A DNA stretch of 62,638 nt from Metaruminococcus_A gallistercoris (lineage in GTDB: Bacteria > Bacillota > Clostridia > Oscillospirales > Ruminococcaceae). The stretch is taken from positions 1-62,638 of the forward strand of contig CAJFNQ010000027.1 of assembly GCA_904394975.1 (NCBI GenBank), in the 5' to 3' direction. The position numbers were made by a program, and so were the translations under genes. This document shows positions 1-7,923 of the stretch, piece by piece. The notes beneath the pieces were generated by a model. That model worked only from the letters and a program-made list of their open reading frames with translations. It was not told where the DNA came from and searched no databases. Position 1 is the stretch's first letter, and each line of letters begins with the position of its first letter.

Positions 1-1444
1 CCTTAATCTCATCATAGGTAGCCTTGCTCTCCGCCGCTGTCAAATCCAGCTCGTCCAGATTCAGCTCTACTTCGATATGTTGCTTTGTATTAAGTTTGGA
101 CAAAAGTACTACCGTCTCCACATGTTTTGTGCGGGGGAACATGTCTACCGGGCGATACTTTATCACTTTGTATCCCATCTGCTCAAACAGTTTGCAGTCT
201 CTTGCAGCGGTAGATGGATTGCAGGAAATCATGACAACCCTGTCTGGTTTCATTTTGACAACATCTTCTATGACGGATGGATCGCATCCTTTTCTGGGAG
301 GATCCAGCAAGACCACATCAGGGCGGAACCCTTGCTCGGTAAAAGTTTGAACAGCATTTTTGGTATCCGAACAGAGGAAGGTAGCGTTATTAATTTTATT
401 CTGAAGTGCGTTCTGACGCGCGTTTTCGACTGCGCTTGGAACAATTTCAACGCCGGTTATTGAACGGGCGAATTGTGCCATGGAAAGGCCAATTGTTCCG
501 ACACCGCAGTAAAGATCGGCAACTGTTTCGGTTCCGGTAAGCTGTGCATATTCTGCTGCGATGCGATACAGTCGTTCCGCCTGAGTTCGGTTCACCTGAT
601 AAAACGAGTGGGGAGATAGTTCAAAATTCAGTCCGCAAAGCTGATCTTTGATTGTACTGTCTCCCGCCAGCAATTGGTTTTCGTTTCCGAGGATTACGTT
701 GTCATGTCTTGGATTGATGTTTAAGATCACACTTTTAAGTTGAGGAAAACGATCGATTAAAGTTTTTGCGAGTTGGGTGTAAGCGTTACTGTTTTTGTAA
801 CTGACAAGACAGAGCATGATTTCGCCGCTTATCTCTCCATATCGCAGATAAATGTGTCTTAGCAGTCCTTGTCTGGTTTGCTCAGAGTAAGGCTCAATCC
901 CAAGAGTGTCACATAAACGGCAAGTTTCTTGAGCAATATCGGAAAAGATTGTGGGTTGTAATTTACAATTTTGCACTGGAATTAACCGATGGCTTCGGTT
1001 AGCGTAGAACCCATAAATCATTTGACCGTTTTGGTTTCTTCCTACCGGAAACTGTGCTTTATTGCGGTATTGTTCGACTGAATTTCCCGGAAGGATCGGC
1101 TCGCACTCTGCGTGAATTTCTCCAAGCCGCTCAAAACAATCTTTTACATGCTGCTCTTTTTCCTTAAGTTCTGCGTGATAGCTTATATGGCGGAAACAAC
1201 ATCCGCCGCATTGCCGGTAGCAGTCACAGTCGGGATCAATCCGCTCTTGAGAAGGGGAAAGCAGTTTGGTAATGATTCCATAGCCGTGATGTTTTAATGT
1301 TTTAACAATTTGTATTTCGCACACATCTCCTGCGGCGGCCTGTGCCACAAAAATCACAAAATTATTGATGCGGCAAATCCCCATTCCTTCATTTGTCAGG
1401 CTTTCAATGGTAACTGTATATCGCTGGTTTTTTTGAATATCCAT
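1..1444 (-). CDS. rlmD: 23S rRNA (uracil-5-)-methyltransferase, RlmD/TrmA family (3' end beyond the window)
   Basis: This SAM-dependent enzyme makes 5-methyluridine in 23S rRNA. Reading the minus strand from ATG 1444 (SD GGAGGAG just upstream) gives an unbroken frame to the left edge. An N-terminal TRAM-like stretch (about residues 1-65) is followed by an Fe-S cysteine cluster CDCYRQCGGC. The SAM loop DLYCGVGTIG, the substrate motif DPPRKGCDP and the catalytic-loop motif ISCNPSTAARD follow in family order. After the usual C-terminus (TKHVETVVLL) the frame continues with LNLDELDLTAAESKATYDEI, the start of the C-terminal extension common in clostridial members. The stop lies outside the window. 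Target specificity (U747, U1939 or both) cannot be read from sequence, so the symbol is tentative. The family is certain. Confidence 0.93.
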   Translation of the reverse strand, partial: MDIQKNQRYTVTIESLTNEGMGICRINNFVIFVAQAAAGDVCEIQIVKTLKHHGYGIITKLLSPSQERIDPDCDCYRQCGGCCFRHISYHAELKEKEQHVKDCFERLGEIHAECEPILPGNSVEQYRNKAQFPVGRNQNGQMIYGFYANRSHRLIPVQNCKLQPTIFSDIAQETCRLCDTLGIEPYSEQTRQGLLRHIYLRYGEISGEIMLCLVSYKNSNAYTQLAKTLIDRFPQLKSVILNINPRHDNVILGNENQLLAGDSTIKDQLCGLNFELSPHSFYQVNRTQAERLYRIAAEYAQLTGTETVADLYCGVGTIGLSMAQFARSITGVEIVPSAVENARQNALQNKINNATFLCSDTKNAVQTFTEQGFRPDVVLLDPPRKGCDPSVIEDVVKMKPDRVVMISCNPSTAARDCKLFEQMGYKVIKYRPVDMFPRTKHVETVVLLSKLNTKQHIEVELNLDELDLTAAESKATYDEIK

Positions 1445-1466
1445 GCTGTTGATAGCTCCTCCTGCG

Positions 1467-1503
1467 AAAAAGCCCCTCGTTTGCTGAAACGGGGGGCTTT
1501 TAC
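1467..1503 (-). terminator. Rho-independent terminator after the PBP gene
   Basis: On the minus strand the stem AAAGCCCCCCGTTT / AAACGAGGGGCTTT closes over a CAGC loop and ends in a T run. It lies about 10 bases past the stop of the penicillin-binding protein gene and before the start of the rRNA methyltransferase, so it separates the two minus-strand genes. Confidence 0.88.
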
Positions 1504-1513
1504 CAATTTGAAT

Positions 1514-3730
1514 TTAAGCAGCCGGTTGGCTTTCTGCGTGGTTACCAGAACAGTAATCGGGCATGTTGTCTTTTTTGTAGTATCCTGTTGCTTTGGGACA
1601 ACCATCTACTGCAAGAAGCCCGGTTTCTGTGCAATATTCTTTCGCTTCAACATTATCGGAAAAACTGAATTCTCCAATGCTGCGTCCGGCAAGAACATCC
1701 ACCATAACATTTCTCCAGGCTGCGGTTGGTGAGTAACTTCCGAGTTTGCTGTTGTCATCGTTGCCAATCCAGATTCCTGCAACATAATCAGGTGTACAGC
1801 CAATAAACAGCTGGTCAGTTGTTTGACCTTGGTCGTTGGTGGCGGTACCGGTTTTACCAACGATGGGTACACCGCTGATTTTTGCACGTGTACCGGTTGC
1901 ACCTTCGCCGCCTTCAATTACGTTCAGCAACAACCGATTCATAATGGTAGAGGTTTCCTCGCTGATCGCATGAGTGATGTCAGGGTTCTTTTCAAGCAGA
2001 ATATCACCGTTGGCGTCCAGAACCTTTGTATAGGTATGAGCTTCCGTGCGGATACCTTCTCCATTAAAAATCTGATAAGCTGCGGTTAATTCAGTCAATC
2101 GCATTCCTTTGTTTAAACTGCCCAGAGCCAGCGGCGCAACAGAAATATCTGTCTGACCGTTTTCATCCGGCGTGCCCACCAATGTGGTAAAGCCAAGCTG
2201 CTGAGTGAGGAAGTTATAAGAATTTTGCGGAGTGTATTGATTTACCAGCTTGACCGGAATGGTGTTGGTAGAACGGCGTATTGCTTCTGGAATTAGAATG
2301 TTTCCCAAATATCTGCCGTAGGAGTTGGCCGGCCAGTCCTCTCGAACAACACCGTCTATGATAGTGGGGAACGGGCTGTCTTCCACAATGGAAGAGTAAT
2401 GGATCAAATTGCTTTCAACAGCGGGGGCATAAATCGAAATCGGTTTGATGGATGAACCAGGTCGTCGTACAGCCATTGTCGCACGATTAAATAATCGGTC
2501 TCCTTCTTTTTCGCCACGTCCGCCAATCAGCGCTTTTATATTGCCGTTGTAGTCCATAATCACCATGGCGGATTGCGCTTTGTTTTCGCGCCCACCGTCG
2601 CCAAATGTGGAATCATTTAAATACTTTTCTTCCAGTATCTGCTGCATGGACGTATCCTGGGTAGTGTAAATCGTCAAGCCACCATTCATAACCTGGCTTT
2701 CCGCGTAATCCTCATCCCAGCCTTTTTCAGTGACAAGATCTTCAATTACTTCTTCGATGACAGCGTCAACAAACCAGCTGTTGTATTCGTTGGAATCGTC
2801 TGATTCCGGCAGCTGAGGATCGACTGCAGTCACAAGTTCGGTGTTTTTATAGGTTTCCAATTCTTCCGCGGTGATGATTCCTTCTTCGTACATGGCGGGA
2901 AGAACATAACTGTTGCGGCGTTCTTTATTGGCTTCCGGATGAAGGATCGGATTGTAGGTTCTCGGCGCCTTTGCCATTGCAGCAAGCGCTGCTCCTTCCA
3001 CCACAGTCAGTTGTGATACGTCTTTATTAAAATAGTATTTTGCTGCCGCCTGAACACCTACGATGGATTGGTCAAGCGGGATGATGTTCAGGTAACTTTC
3101 CAGGATTTGATCCTTGGAATAAACCTTTTCCAAGCTGACTGCCTGGAAAATTTCGTTGAATTTACGGGTAGGGCTTACTTCATTGTTCCCGGTGATGTTT
3201 TTGATAAGCTGTTGGGTGATGGTGGAACCACCCTGCTGGGAACTGTAAAAATGAAGGAATAAGTTAGCGAATGCCGCAAATGTACGCTTCCAGTCAACAC
3301 CGTCATGGTCGTAGAAACGCCGGTCTTCCGCACAGACAAATGCCATCCTTACCGATTCAGGGATCTGGTCCAGATCGACCCATTCTCGTATGGTTGTACT
3401 GTGCAGATTTGCGATTTCAGTTTCATTTCCATCGGCATCAGTTGCAATAAGACTTGTTGCGTACCCAAGCCCTGCGTCTTTCAAGTCAATATCATCCATC
3501 GGCTCTACAAATTTAATTGCATAGACTGTTAACGCGGTAACCATTATGCTGCCGGTAATGATGAGTATTAAAACCAGACTAATGATTACTTTGCCGAAAG
3601 TAGCAAAGATTTTTTTAACACGGCTTTTTTTCTTGTTTAGACTTTTCTTTCTGCGTTTGCTGCTTGAGCTGATATCAACCATGTTCGAGCTTTTCCTGGT
3701 GTTTGAGTTGCTCTTAATGTTTTTCGCCAC
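1514..3730 (-). CDS. Class A penicillin-binding protein (PBP1A-type, bifunctional)
   Basis: A 738-residue bifunctional murein synthase that polymerises glycan strands and cross-links peptides at the outer membrane face. A Lys/Ser-rich cytoplasmic tail (1-45) and one membrane helix (about 46-72) come first. The GT51 domain has the catalytic Glu in EDRRFYDHDG (about E135) and GGSTITQQL (about 167-175). The transpeptidase domain has SxxK as SSIK (about S426), SxN as STN, and KTG as GKTGTA. A short Cys-containing tail ends the protein. The start is GTG at 3730, with AGGAGG 11 bases upstream. Its own promoter and terminator suggest a single-gene unit. Confidence 0.96.
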   Translation of the reverse strand: MAKNIKSNSNTRKSSNMVDISSSSKRRKKSLNKKKSRVKKIFATFGKVIISLVLILIITGSIMVTALTVYAIKFVEPMDDIDLKDAGLGYATSLIATDADGNETEIANLHSTTIREWVDLDQIPESVRMAFVCAEDRRFYDHDGVDWKRTFAAFANLFLHFYSSQQGGSTITQQLIKNITGNNEVSPTRKFNEIFQAVSLEKVYSKDQILESYLNIIPLDQSIVGVQAAAKYYFNKDVSQLTVVEGAALAAMAKAPRTYNPILHPEANKERRNSYVLPAMYEEGIITAEELETYKNTELVTAVDPQLPESDDSNEYNSWFVDAVIEEVIEDLVTEKGWDEDYAESQVMNGGLTIYTTQDTSMQQILEEKYLNDSTFGDGGRENKAQSAMVIMDYNGNIKALIGGRGEKEGDRLFNRATMAVRRPGSSIKPISIYAPAVESNLIHYSSIVEDSPFPTIIDGVVREDWPANSYGRYLGNILIPEAIRRSTNTIPVKLVNQYTPQNSYNFLTQQLGFTTLVGTPDENGQTDISVAPLALGSLNKGMRLTELTAAYQIFNGEGIRTEAHTYTKVLDANGDILLEKNPDITHAISEETSTIMNRLLLNVIEGGEGATGTRAKISGVPIVGKTGTATNDQGQTTDQLFIGCTPDYVAGIWIGNDDNSKLGSYSPTAAWRNVMVDVLAGRSIGEFSFSDNVEAKEYCTETGLLAVDGCPKATGYYKKDNMPDYCSGNHAESQPAA

Positions 3731-3763
3731 GCAGTCATTCGCCTCCTTTTATTGACAAGCGGC

Positions 3764-3780
3764 CTGCACACAGGGTGCAG
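3764..3780 (-). promoter_or_regulatory. Small hairpin in the PBP mRNA leader
   Basis: CTGCAC and GTGCAG pair across a five-base loop in the 5' untranslated region, about 35-50 bases ahead of the GTG start and downstream of the proposed promoter. It has no T run, so it is not a terminator. A role in mRNA stability or translation is possible but not shown. Confidence 0.35.
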
Positions 3781-3838
3781 CAGACCGAATTCCTGACAAT
3801 TGAATCAAGTTACGGTTGTTTTTGGATATTTACACTGT

Positions 3839-3867
3839 ATTATAGCATAAAGTAATAGGTTTGTTAA
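3839..3867 (-). promoter_or_regulatory. Sigma-A-type promoter of the PBP gene
   Basis: The minus strand reads TTAACA (3867-3862), a 17-base spacer, then TATAAT (3844-3839). This is one mismatch from the consensus -35 with a perfect -10. It lies about 110 bases upstream of the PBP start. Confidence 0.75.
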
Positions 3868-4008
3868 GGTGAAAAGCTAAAAAATGGAGATAGTTGCTAT
3901 TTGTTTTTCGGTTTTGAAAATTCCTTTGTTTATTTTAAACAGTAGGCCGCCTTTGTATATTTTTCCGAAAAACAGGCAAAATATCAGTAAAAACGAGAAG
4001 GTGTAAAA

Positions 4009-4323
4009 ATGAACCGCAAAGTGATTGCACTTACCGCAGTTGTCAGCGCTTTGGCAGCCGGCTTGATAACAGCGGCCATTCTTTTGCTTTGGCCGCAGGT
4101 TTCACCCATTCAAGCGCAGGAATCCCCGCAGACTGCGCAATATATTTTAAAGGGATATTATAACCAGATTGCGGTGTATGAGACAGGGGATGAAACACCG
4201 ATCCGCATTTTAGACGTACCGGTCAGTTCGTTGCCGTATGCTGAGCAATCGGCTTTGCGAAATGGTTTGCAGGTAAGCAGCCTGGAAGAACTGCAACGTT
4301 TGATTGAAGATTATACCGGATAA
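4009..4323 (+). CDS. BofC C-terminal-domain-like secreted/membrane protein
   Basis: A 104-residue protein with an N-terminal signal or anchor helix (about 6-29, with LITAAILLLW) and a short extracytoplasmic domain. The domain, YILKGYYNQIAVYE followed by ILDVPVSSLPYAEQ and LEELQRLIEDYTG, resembles the BofC C-terminal domain of clostridial exported proteins. BofC of Bacillus controls the forespore signalling protease SpoIVB. Whether this short relative does so is inference. SD AGAAGGTG lies 5 bases before ATG. It stands alone between a divergent PBP gene and a convergent transporter gene. Confidence 0.7.
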   Translation: MNRKVIALTAVVSALAAGLITAAILLLWPQVSPIQAQESPQTAQYILKGYYNQIAVYETGDETPIRILDVPVSSLPYAEQSALRNGLQVSSLEELQRLIEDYTG

Positions 4324-4417
4324 CGTTTGCATCAATGATTCCCGGCAATAAGAAAACAACGCGGTTAGTTAATACGCCTTTATTTCTCAGTCAATAAATT
4401 TCTATCATGAATAGCAA

Positions 4418-4451
4418 CAAGAAAAGCCTCCGCTGTTGGAGGCTTTTCTTG
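4418..4451. terminator. Bidirectional terminator between convergent genes
   Basis: CAAGAAAAGCCTCC and GGAGGCTTTTCTTG form a perfect stem around a short loop. A-rich and T-rich flanks on both sides allow it to serve the BofC-like gene on plus and the CNNM/CBS gene on minus. Confidence 0.85.
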
Positions 4452-4462
4452 TTTGGATAAGC

Positions 4463-5731
4463 TTAATCATTTTTATCGTTTTTTTTATCTTCCTGCTGAA
4501 TCTGCAGTGTCATCCGGATGATTCGGTTGTCTGTTACTTCTTTTATGGTAATGAGCATGTTCTTATAAGTAAACTGCTCACCGCTTTCCGGAATATGCCC
4601 AAGCGTTTCCAGTGCCCAGCCGCCTACGGTATTGCTGTCTGTTTCAATATGCAGGCTGCGGCTTTCAAATTCTTCTTCCAAATCGCTGATTCGGTAATCA
4701 CCGCTTAACTCAAAGGTACGGTCATCAATCTGGACAAATTCGTTTTCTTCTTCATCGTATTCGTCCCAAATCTCTCCAACCAGCTCTTCCAAAATATCTT
4801 CCAGCGTTACGATACCCATATTGCCGCCATACTGGTCGGTCACAACTGCAATATGAATCTTGCTCTTCTGAAGTTCAGAGAAAAGTTCAGAGATTTTCTT
4901 TTTAGGCGGAATGAAGATAACCTTTTGAAGCATCTCACGGATGGTGAAATGCTCTTTGCTGACGTAGGCGGTGAAGAAGTCTTTGGAATACAGTACACCG
5001 ATTACGTTGTCAATGCTGTCTTCGTAAACTGGGATACGAGAAAAATGTTCGGTAATAAGGATGTTTTTGATGACTTCAATCTCTTCATCGACCGAGACCG
5101 CAACCACATCAACACGCGGGGTAAGAATTTCTTCCGCTGTGATCTCGTCAAAGTCGAGTGCGCTGCGCACCAGTTCACTTTCCTGTTTTTCCAGTACTCC
5201 TTCGCCCTCGCTCTCCTCAATGATGTATTTAAGCTCCTGCTCGGTGTAGGAAACCTCTTTCTTTTTCGGGTTGATGAGCTTTAGAACAACCTTTTTCAAC
5301 CCGATAAAAATATACACAACAGGAGTCAGAATAAACATGATTGCCCGAAGCGGGTAGATGATAACGAGCGAAAAAGAATCAGCCCACTCTTTTGCGAGGC
5401 TCTTCGGCAGGATTTCGCCGAAAATGAGGATTACAATCGTAGCAACGAGTGTGGCAATACCAACGCCTGATGCGCCGAACCAGTTGGTAAAAAGCATGGT
5501 GCTCAGGGTAGCGGATGCAGTGTTAACAATGTTGTTTCCGACAAGGATGGTGGACAGTGTTTTGTCATAATCGTCTGCCATTTTTAAAACGAGGGCAGCG
5601 CGTTTGTTGCCTTCGTCTGCGTTGTTGCGCATACGAACGCGGTTAATTGTGGAGATTGCTGTTTCGCTGGCTGAGAAGAATGCGGAAAACGCAATCAGCG
5701 CAACCAGCACCAGTATCAGGTAACCGTCCAA
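4463..5731 (-). CDS. CNNM/CBS-domain membrane protein (hemolysin C / CorC family)
   Basis: A 422-residue membrane protein of the CNNM/CorC group, implicated in Mg2+ or other cation efflux. Residues 1-190 form the DUF21/CNNM membrane domain, starting LVALIAFSAFFSASETAIS with further helices around GVGIATLVATIVILIFGEILPKS. Two CBS motifs follow (about 205-330, including TPRVDVVAVSVDEEIEVI and VVTDQYGGNMGIVTLEDILEELVGEI in shorter pieces). A CorC_HlyC domain ends the protein (GGWALETLGHIPESG). The start codon is TTG at 5731, chosen because AAAGGAGG lies 11 bases upstream. It is the last gene of the yerC-methyltransferase-hslO operon. The exact cation is unknown. Confidence 0.92.
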   Translation of the reverse strand: MDGYLILVLVALIAFSAFFSASETAISTINRVRMRNNADEGNKRAALVLKMADDYDKTLSTILVGNNIVNTASATLSTMLFTNWFGASGVGIATLVATIVILIFGEILPKSLAKEWADSFSLVIIYPLRAIMFILTPVVYIFIGLKKVVLKLINPKKKEVSYTEQELKYIIEESEGEGVLEKQESELVRSALDFDEITAEEILTPRVDVVAVSVDEEIEVIKNILITEHFSRIPVYEDSIDNVIGVLYSKDFFTAYVSKEHFTIREMLQKVIFIPPKKKISELFSELQKSKIHIAVVTDQYGGNMGIVTLEDILEELVGEIWDEYDEEENEFVQIDDRTFELSGDYRISDLEEEFESRSLHIETDSNTVGGWALETLGHIPESGEQFTYKNMLITIKEVTDNRIIRMTLQIQQEDKKNDKND

Positions 5732-5782
5732 AGAATTATGTTCCTCCTTTAAAATAAAGAAATGTTTATGTTGAACAGAGAA

Positions 5783-6664
5783 TTACTTTTTCGCTTTTTC
5801 TCTGATCTGCGACAATGCCTGTGTGTCAAAGCAATACTTTTTGTTGCAAAAATGGCAGTTTACTTCAATGTTTTCGCCATCGGCAATCATTTTATCCAGC
5901 TCTTCTTTGCCAAGGCTTATCAGCGCTCTGGAAACTCGCTCTCTGCTGCAATCACAGCGGTATTCCGGGTGGGATTCATCCAGAATGTCTGGCTCCAGGC
6001 CGTCCAATAACTTACTGCACACCTCTTCCGGAGTCATACCGTCCGCGTACATCGAAGAAACCGGCGGCATTTTTTTAAGATTTTCCTCCAGAACATCAAT
6101 ACAGCTCTCGTCGGCAAACGGAAGCAGCTGTACCAGATAACCGCCCGCACCGCGAATGGTTAGATCCGGATTGACGAGCACCCCCAGCCCACAGACAGTC
6201 GGTGTTTGTTCGCTGACGGCAAAGTATTGGGTGATATCTTCCGCAATCTCGCCGGAAACAATGGGGATTTGCCCACTGTATGGCTCTTTGAGCCCCAAGT
6301 CTTTTATGACCTGCAAAAACCCGTCTTTCCCAACAGCACCGGAAACATCCAGCTTGCCGGATGGATTGAGCGGCAGCTCAACAACAGGGTTGTCGCAGTA
6401 ACATTTTACATTGCCAAAACTGTCTGCAACAGCGATCATCGTCCCGATGGGACCGTTTCCTTTCATGCGCAGAGTTACCGATTGATCTTCTGCTTTGAGC
6501 ATGCAGCCCATCATGCAAGCGGCGGAAGAAAGCCTTCCAAGCGCGGCAGATACGACTGCTGAGGTTTTATGAATCTGTTCAATTTGATTTACAATATCGG
6601 TCGCGTCAATGGCACATGCCATGACCGAACCGTCTTTTGAAATGGAGCGGACCAATTTTCCCAT
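5783..6664 (-). CDS. hslO: Hsp33 redox-regulated chaperone
   Basis: A 293-residue cytoplasmic holdase activated by oxidative unfolding. The N-terminal Hsp33 fold (about 1-230) includes MGCMLKAEDQSVTLRMKGNGP and VSGEIAEDITQYFAVSEQTP as recognisable family segments. The C-terminal redox switch is complete: CDC near residue 239 and CHFC near 271, four cysteines that bind Zn2+ when reduced. ATG at 6664 has AAAGGA upstream. It sits 43 bases after the methyltransferase gene and 51 bases before the transporter gene in the same direction. Length is normal. Confidence 0.95.
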   Translation of the reverse strand: MGKLVRSISKDGSVMACAIDATDIVNQIEQIHKTSAVVSAALGRLSSAACMMGCMLKAEDQSVTLRMKGNGPIGTMIAVADSFGNVKCYCDNPVVELPLNPSGKLDVSGAVGKDGFLQVIKDLGLKEPYSGQIPIVSGEIAEDITQYFAVSEQTPTVCGLGVLVNPDLTIRGAGGYLVQLLPFADESCIDVLEENLKKMPPVSSMYADGMTPEEVCSKLLDGLEPDILDESHPEYRCDCSRERVSRALISLGKEELDKMIADGENIEVNCHFCNKKYCFDTQALSQIREKAKK

Positions 6665-6707
6665 AATAATCGTCTGTATCCTTTACAATTTACATATATT
6701 CGGCTGC

Positions 6708-7451
6708 TTACTTCTTTTTCGCAACATAAATCAAACGCTGTGAATGGCTGTTGGGTTCACTTTTCCCGTCCTCATCGTAAACAGCTTCCGGAGAAAAGCC
6801 TGTTTCTTCCAGCAGTGCGCAAAGCGTTTCATGCGGATATGCCCGCTCGTAAAACTGTTCACCGCAGCGTTCATACCGTCCGTCCGGCTCACGGATAAAC
6901 AAATCTAGTTCAATGCGGGTCATGATGTTTTTAGCCGGTGTGTTCTGCCATACGCAGTAAACATCCGGTTCATCATATATAAAGGTATGGCTGCCCAGTA
7001 TCTGTTCATGTTTATACACTGTATTTGCGTCAAACAAAAACAGACCGCCCGGATTTGTAAACAGAGAAACTCTTGCGAACGCAGTTTTCAGTTCGTTTAG
7101 GTCGGTAATATGATTGATGCTGTCCAGCGCGCAGACGGTGACGTCGATTGTACCGTACAAGTCAAGTTCCTGCATGGTCTGGCAGAGATAGATGACTGAG
7201 TTCCCGCCTTGTTCAATCTTTTTTTCCAGAGCCTGTGAAAGCATGGCTTCCGAAGCGTCTACGCCGATTACATCATATTCGAGCTGGTCGAATTCCATGC
7301 TGAGCGAACCCGTGCCGCAGGCGAGATCAAGCAGAATACCTCTTTGCCCGCCATGACGGACTATGAGGCTGTCGTAAATGGCGGCAGTTTTGTGGTAATC
7401 CACGTTAAAGGTCAGCTTGTCATACACACGGGCAAAATTTTCGTAACTCAT
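6708..7451 (-). CDS. Class I SAM-dependent methyltransferase, unknown substrate
   Basis: A 247-residue small-molecule-type methyltransferase. The SAM-binding glycine loop LLDLACGTGSLS (about residues 40-51) is followed by the acidic ribose contact VIGVDASEAML and by motif DVTVCALDSINHI. The N-terminus MSYENFARVYDKL is typical of the clostridial group found beside yerC. The start overlaps the yerC stop by ATGA, which indicates translational coupling. The substrate cannot be inferred from sequence or neighbours. Confidence 0.85.
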   Translation of the reverse strand: MSYENFARVYDKLTFNVDYHKTAAIYDSLIVRHGGQRGILLDLACGTGSLSMEFDQLEYDVIGVDASEAMLSQALEKKIEQGGNSVIYLCQTMQELDLYGTIDVTVCALDSINHITDLNELKTAFARVSLFTNPGGLFLFDANTVYKHEQILGSHTFIYDEPDVYCVWQNTPAKNIMTRIELDLFIREPDGRYERCGEQFYERAYPHETLCALLEETGFSPEAVYDEDGKSEPNSHSQRLIYVAKKK

Positions 7452-7747
7452 TTGTTTGGTTCGCCCTTCATACGGTCAAATATTTTTAAATAACCGTCGT
7501 TGCCATACATCAGCGAACGGTTGACTCGGCTGATGGTTGCTGTGCTCGCGCCAGTCTGCGCAACAATATCGCTGTACACCTTGTGTTCGCTCAACATTTT
7601 CGCTACAACGATGCGCTGAGACAGAGCTTTCAGCTCTTGTGCGGTGCACAGGTCTTCAAAGAAATTATAACACTCTTCCGTGTTCTGAAGGGAGAGGATG
7701 GCCTGAAACAAAAAGTCGACTTCGCTGTTTTTTAATTTGTCATTCAC
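7448..7747 (-). CDS. YerC/YecD family TrpR-related DNA-binding protein
   Basis: A 99-residue protein of the TrpR-like superfamily, built around a helix-turn-helix. The core LCTAQELKALSQRIVVAKML and the recognition region TGASTATISRVNRSLMYG (about 66-83) match YerC. The start is GTG at 7747 behind GAGGGGG; a nearby ATG is out of frame. It heads a four-gene operon, and its own promoter region diverges from lon. In Bacillus the role of YerC is poorly defined. The tryptophan-binding role of TrpR should not be assumed. Confidence 0.9.
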   Translation of the reverse strand: MNDKLKNSEVDFLFQAILSLQNTEECYNFFEDLCTAQELKALSQRIVVAKMLSEHKVYSDIVAQTGASTATISRVNRSLMYGNDGYLKIFDRMKGEPNK

Positions 7748-7780
7748 TGCATATACCCCCTCTGATGAATAATCATATTT

Positions 7781-7809
7781 ATTTTAGCACAGTAAAACGC
7801 GGAAGTAAA
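7781..7809 (-). promoter_or_regulatory. Promoter of the yerC operon
   Basis: The minus strand reads TTTACT, a 17-base spacer, then TAAAAT, ending about 34 bases ahead of the yerC start. The boxes are not perfect but the spacing is exact. Confidence 0.55.
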
Positions 7810-7843
7810 TATCAAATATTTATGAATCATGAGCGGCCAAAAC

Positions 7844-7872
7844 TTGCAAAACCGGACCGAATCCATTATAAT
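7844..7872 (+). promoter_or_regulatory. Promoter of lon
   Basis: TTGCAA (7844-7849), a 17-base spacer and TATAAT (7867-7872) lie 52 bases ahead of the lon ATG. I looked for CIRCE or CtsR heat-shock operators around it and saw neither. Confidence 0.75.
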
Positions 7873-7923
7873 ATGCACTATAAAATATTGTAATGATAAG
7901 GTTTTCATTATAAGGAGTATATC

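Noticed and set aside
7790..7923. Heat-shock operator (CIRCE or CtsR) upstream of lon
   Set aside because: No TTAGCACTC/GAGTGCTAA pair and no AGGTCAAA-type direct heptads are present.
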